Assembly: GCA_977006965.1 (NCBI GenBank) | Contig: OZ345368.1 | Coordinates: forward strand, 1,364,001 to 1,428,000 | Source: Phymatolithon calcareum | Lineage: Eukaryota; Rhodophyta; Florideophyceae; Hapalidiales | Direction of reading: 5' to 3' | Length of the DNA: 64,000 nucleotides | Part shown: one piece after another, positions 62,861 through 64,000 of the stretch | Layout of the letters: each line of letters starts with the position of its first letter | Numbering within the stretch: position 1 is the first letter of the stretch | Translations under genes and position numbers: made by a program | Notes under the pieces: model-generated | Told to the model about the DNA's origin: nothing | Databases searched by the model: none | What the model saw: only the letters and a program-made list of their open reading frames with translations

Positions 62861-63904
62861 CCCAGAAGGAACAGAAGTGAATATTGTAAGTTTTTCCCAA
62901 TTCCCATCTCCATTGCAGTCTCAAGAGTGTTGCTGACTACGTTTAATAAATTCGACGTCCAAAAAAATGGCTGCCATGTCTCGCTAAAGAAGACAGCGAG
63001 AAACTGATCTGTTACTCAAATTGAGATTTTGGGAGATTTATAAAGTTTAAGAGTCGTGGATTTGTTCCGACTAGGGTCCGGGGGGAATCGAATTGTATCT
63101 TGAGCGGCAGGAAGAGAAGAAGGAGTGCTTTCCTAATTACCTAGCAGAATTATCGCCCTGACGTAATCTAAGTAAAAGATAATTAAGCAATAAAGCACAC
63201 TGCCCTGCGAGCCACATCGGGGCGGAAGCAGTTTACGCACCTGACTAGGGGATGTTATTTTATTTTTAATTGAAATATAAAAGAATTACCCAGTATTGCC
63301 TAGTCGGGACGAACACACGAAGCCTAAACTTCTCCAACTAGATTAATGAGGCAGTGGACCACTGCCTCCTGTGAAAAATGTTCGTAGGCGGTGGTGGTCG
63401 TCCGCTTCCATGATCGAATCGGTGGTACATACTTGCCGAGTTTAGTGCTATGCGGGATCCTACAGTCTTTATATAGGGCTCATCTATATGCAGAAGCTAG
63501 GAATGAAACTCGCTGAGACTTTTGTTTTAACAGACAGTATCGTGCACATCGGATGGTATCTGTCTATTCGCTGCATTTGGGTATATTATTAGTGTCTGTA
63601 ATGGCCCTTAAGGTAGTATTGCTATACTCATCCGGTGCACGTTGAGCATGGTATAAGGAGATCAATTTCCGTTCTCTGCAGATCGGAGCCCGTATAAGGT
63701 ATGAAAGCTAGTTTTGAAAAGCGGGAAAGATTCTGGTTGCATTCCGTATCTCCGACACAAAATGTTTCTCCCTGCGAAGGCTTGCGTAAGTGTTATGTTT
63801 ATCACTTGAGCTTGTACTACGGCTGCTTGTAAACATAACATCTACAAATGCAGGAACTGGGATAACTTCTTTGTCCATCAGAAAGACCTCACTCGTCGAT
63901 AATT
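62861..63904. other. No recognised gene
   Basis: AT-rich spacer. The only structured element seen is a palindrome, GAGGCAGTGGACCACTGCCTC, near 63350-63370 (one central mismatch). Confidence 0.4.
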
Positions 63905-64000
63905 TTTTTAAAGTTTATTTAAAAGCCCCACAGACTTCCGAAGATATGGGCAAGACTTCCTCAGTTGCTACCTACCTTTGTGTAGCTTACTAAAACGCAC
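63905..64000 (-). mobile_element. SINE-like family 2 copy, running off the window
   Basis: The reverse complement matches 40500-40600: GCTACACAAAGGTAGGTAGC, GAGGAAGTCTTGCCCATATC, then TCTGTGGGGCTTTTAAATAA with an A-rich tail. Its 5' part lies beyond position 64000. Confidence 0.8.

Overview
This looks like nuclear DNA of an intron-poor, repeat-rich eukaryote. Large single-exon genes, among them a clear NPL4 homologue, an R2R3-type Myb protein and a WD40-like protein, sit as islands in a sea of decayed transposable elements. Intron-poor genes separated by repeat blocks would fit a florideophyte red alga, or less likely an oomycete, but I cannot name the species from the sequence. There are no operons, no convincing functional rRNA or tRNA genes and no CRISPR array.

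Layout. 1-12.4 kb is almost all repeats: a foldback element, a LINE tail, two inverted 970-bp Mutator-like elements that keep only a SWIM/zinc-knuckle ORF, the first copy (A) of an unrecognised ~1.95-kb terminal-inverted-repeat element, and hAT and other transposase remnants. 12.6-14.9 kb holds one host-like gene split by a reading-frame shift. 14.9-24.6 kb holds two adjacent pogo/Tc1-type elements, a 97-bp tandem repeat, a hAT element with a perfect 8-bp target duplication, LINE tails and a Tigger-type transposase pseudogene. 24.6-27.2 kb is a LINE fragment with two perfect palindromes, followed by a second foldback element. The WD40-like gene lies at 27.5-29.8 kb, LINE fragments follow to 32.4 kb, and the Myb gene is at 33.1-34.3 kb.

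34.4-40.6 kb is a nest of retroelements. It holds two short retroposon (SINE-like) families, a LINE with an RNase H domain, and the second copy (B) of the unknown TIR element, which is inserted into a SINE with a 4-bp CTAG duplication. 40.7-53.2 kb has the other host genes: a multipass membrane protein, NPL4, a short-chain dehydrogenase pseudogene and an unknown 452-aa protein. Between them are a LINE tail and a Mutator-type fragment. 54-64 kb is mostly gene-free, apart from a nearly complete but frameshifted LINE (58.9-62.9 kb). That LINE has upstream 80-bp tandem monomers and an ATGA overlap between ORF1 and ORF2.

How it fits together. The host genes show no shared pathway. The coherent story is transposon ecology. 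SINE-like elements appear to share 3' tails with two LINE types, elements are inserted inside one another in a readable order, and several DNA elements keep only the 3' part of a transposase gene. The most interesting unknowns are the CTAG-flanked TIR family, a Tudor-like segment inserted in a LINE RNase H domain, and the WD40 protein with a glycine-rich hydrophobic C-terminal segment. Start codons were checked by hand: several long open frames begin at GTG or TTG, and for those I moved the start to the first ATG where one was credible.
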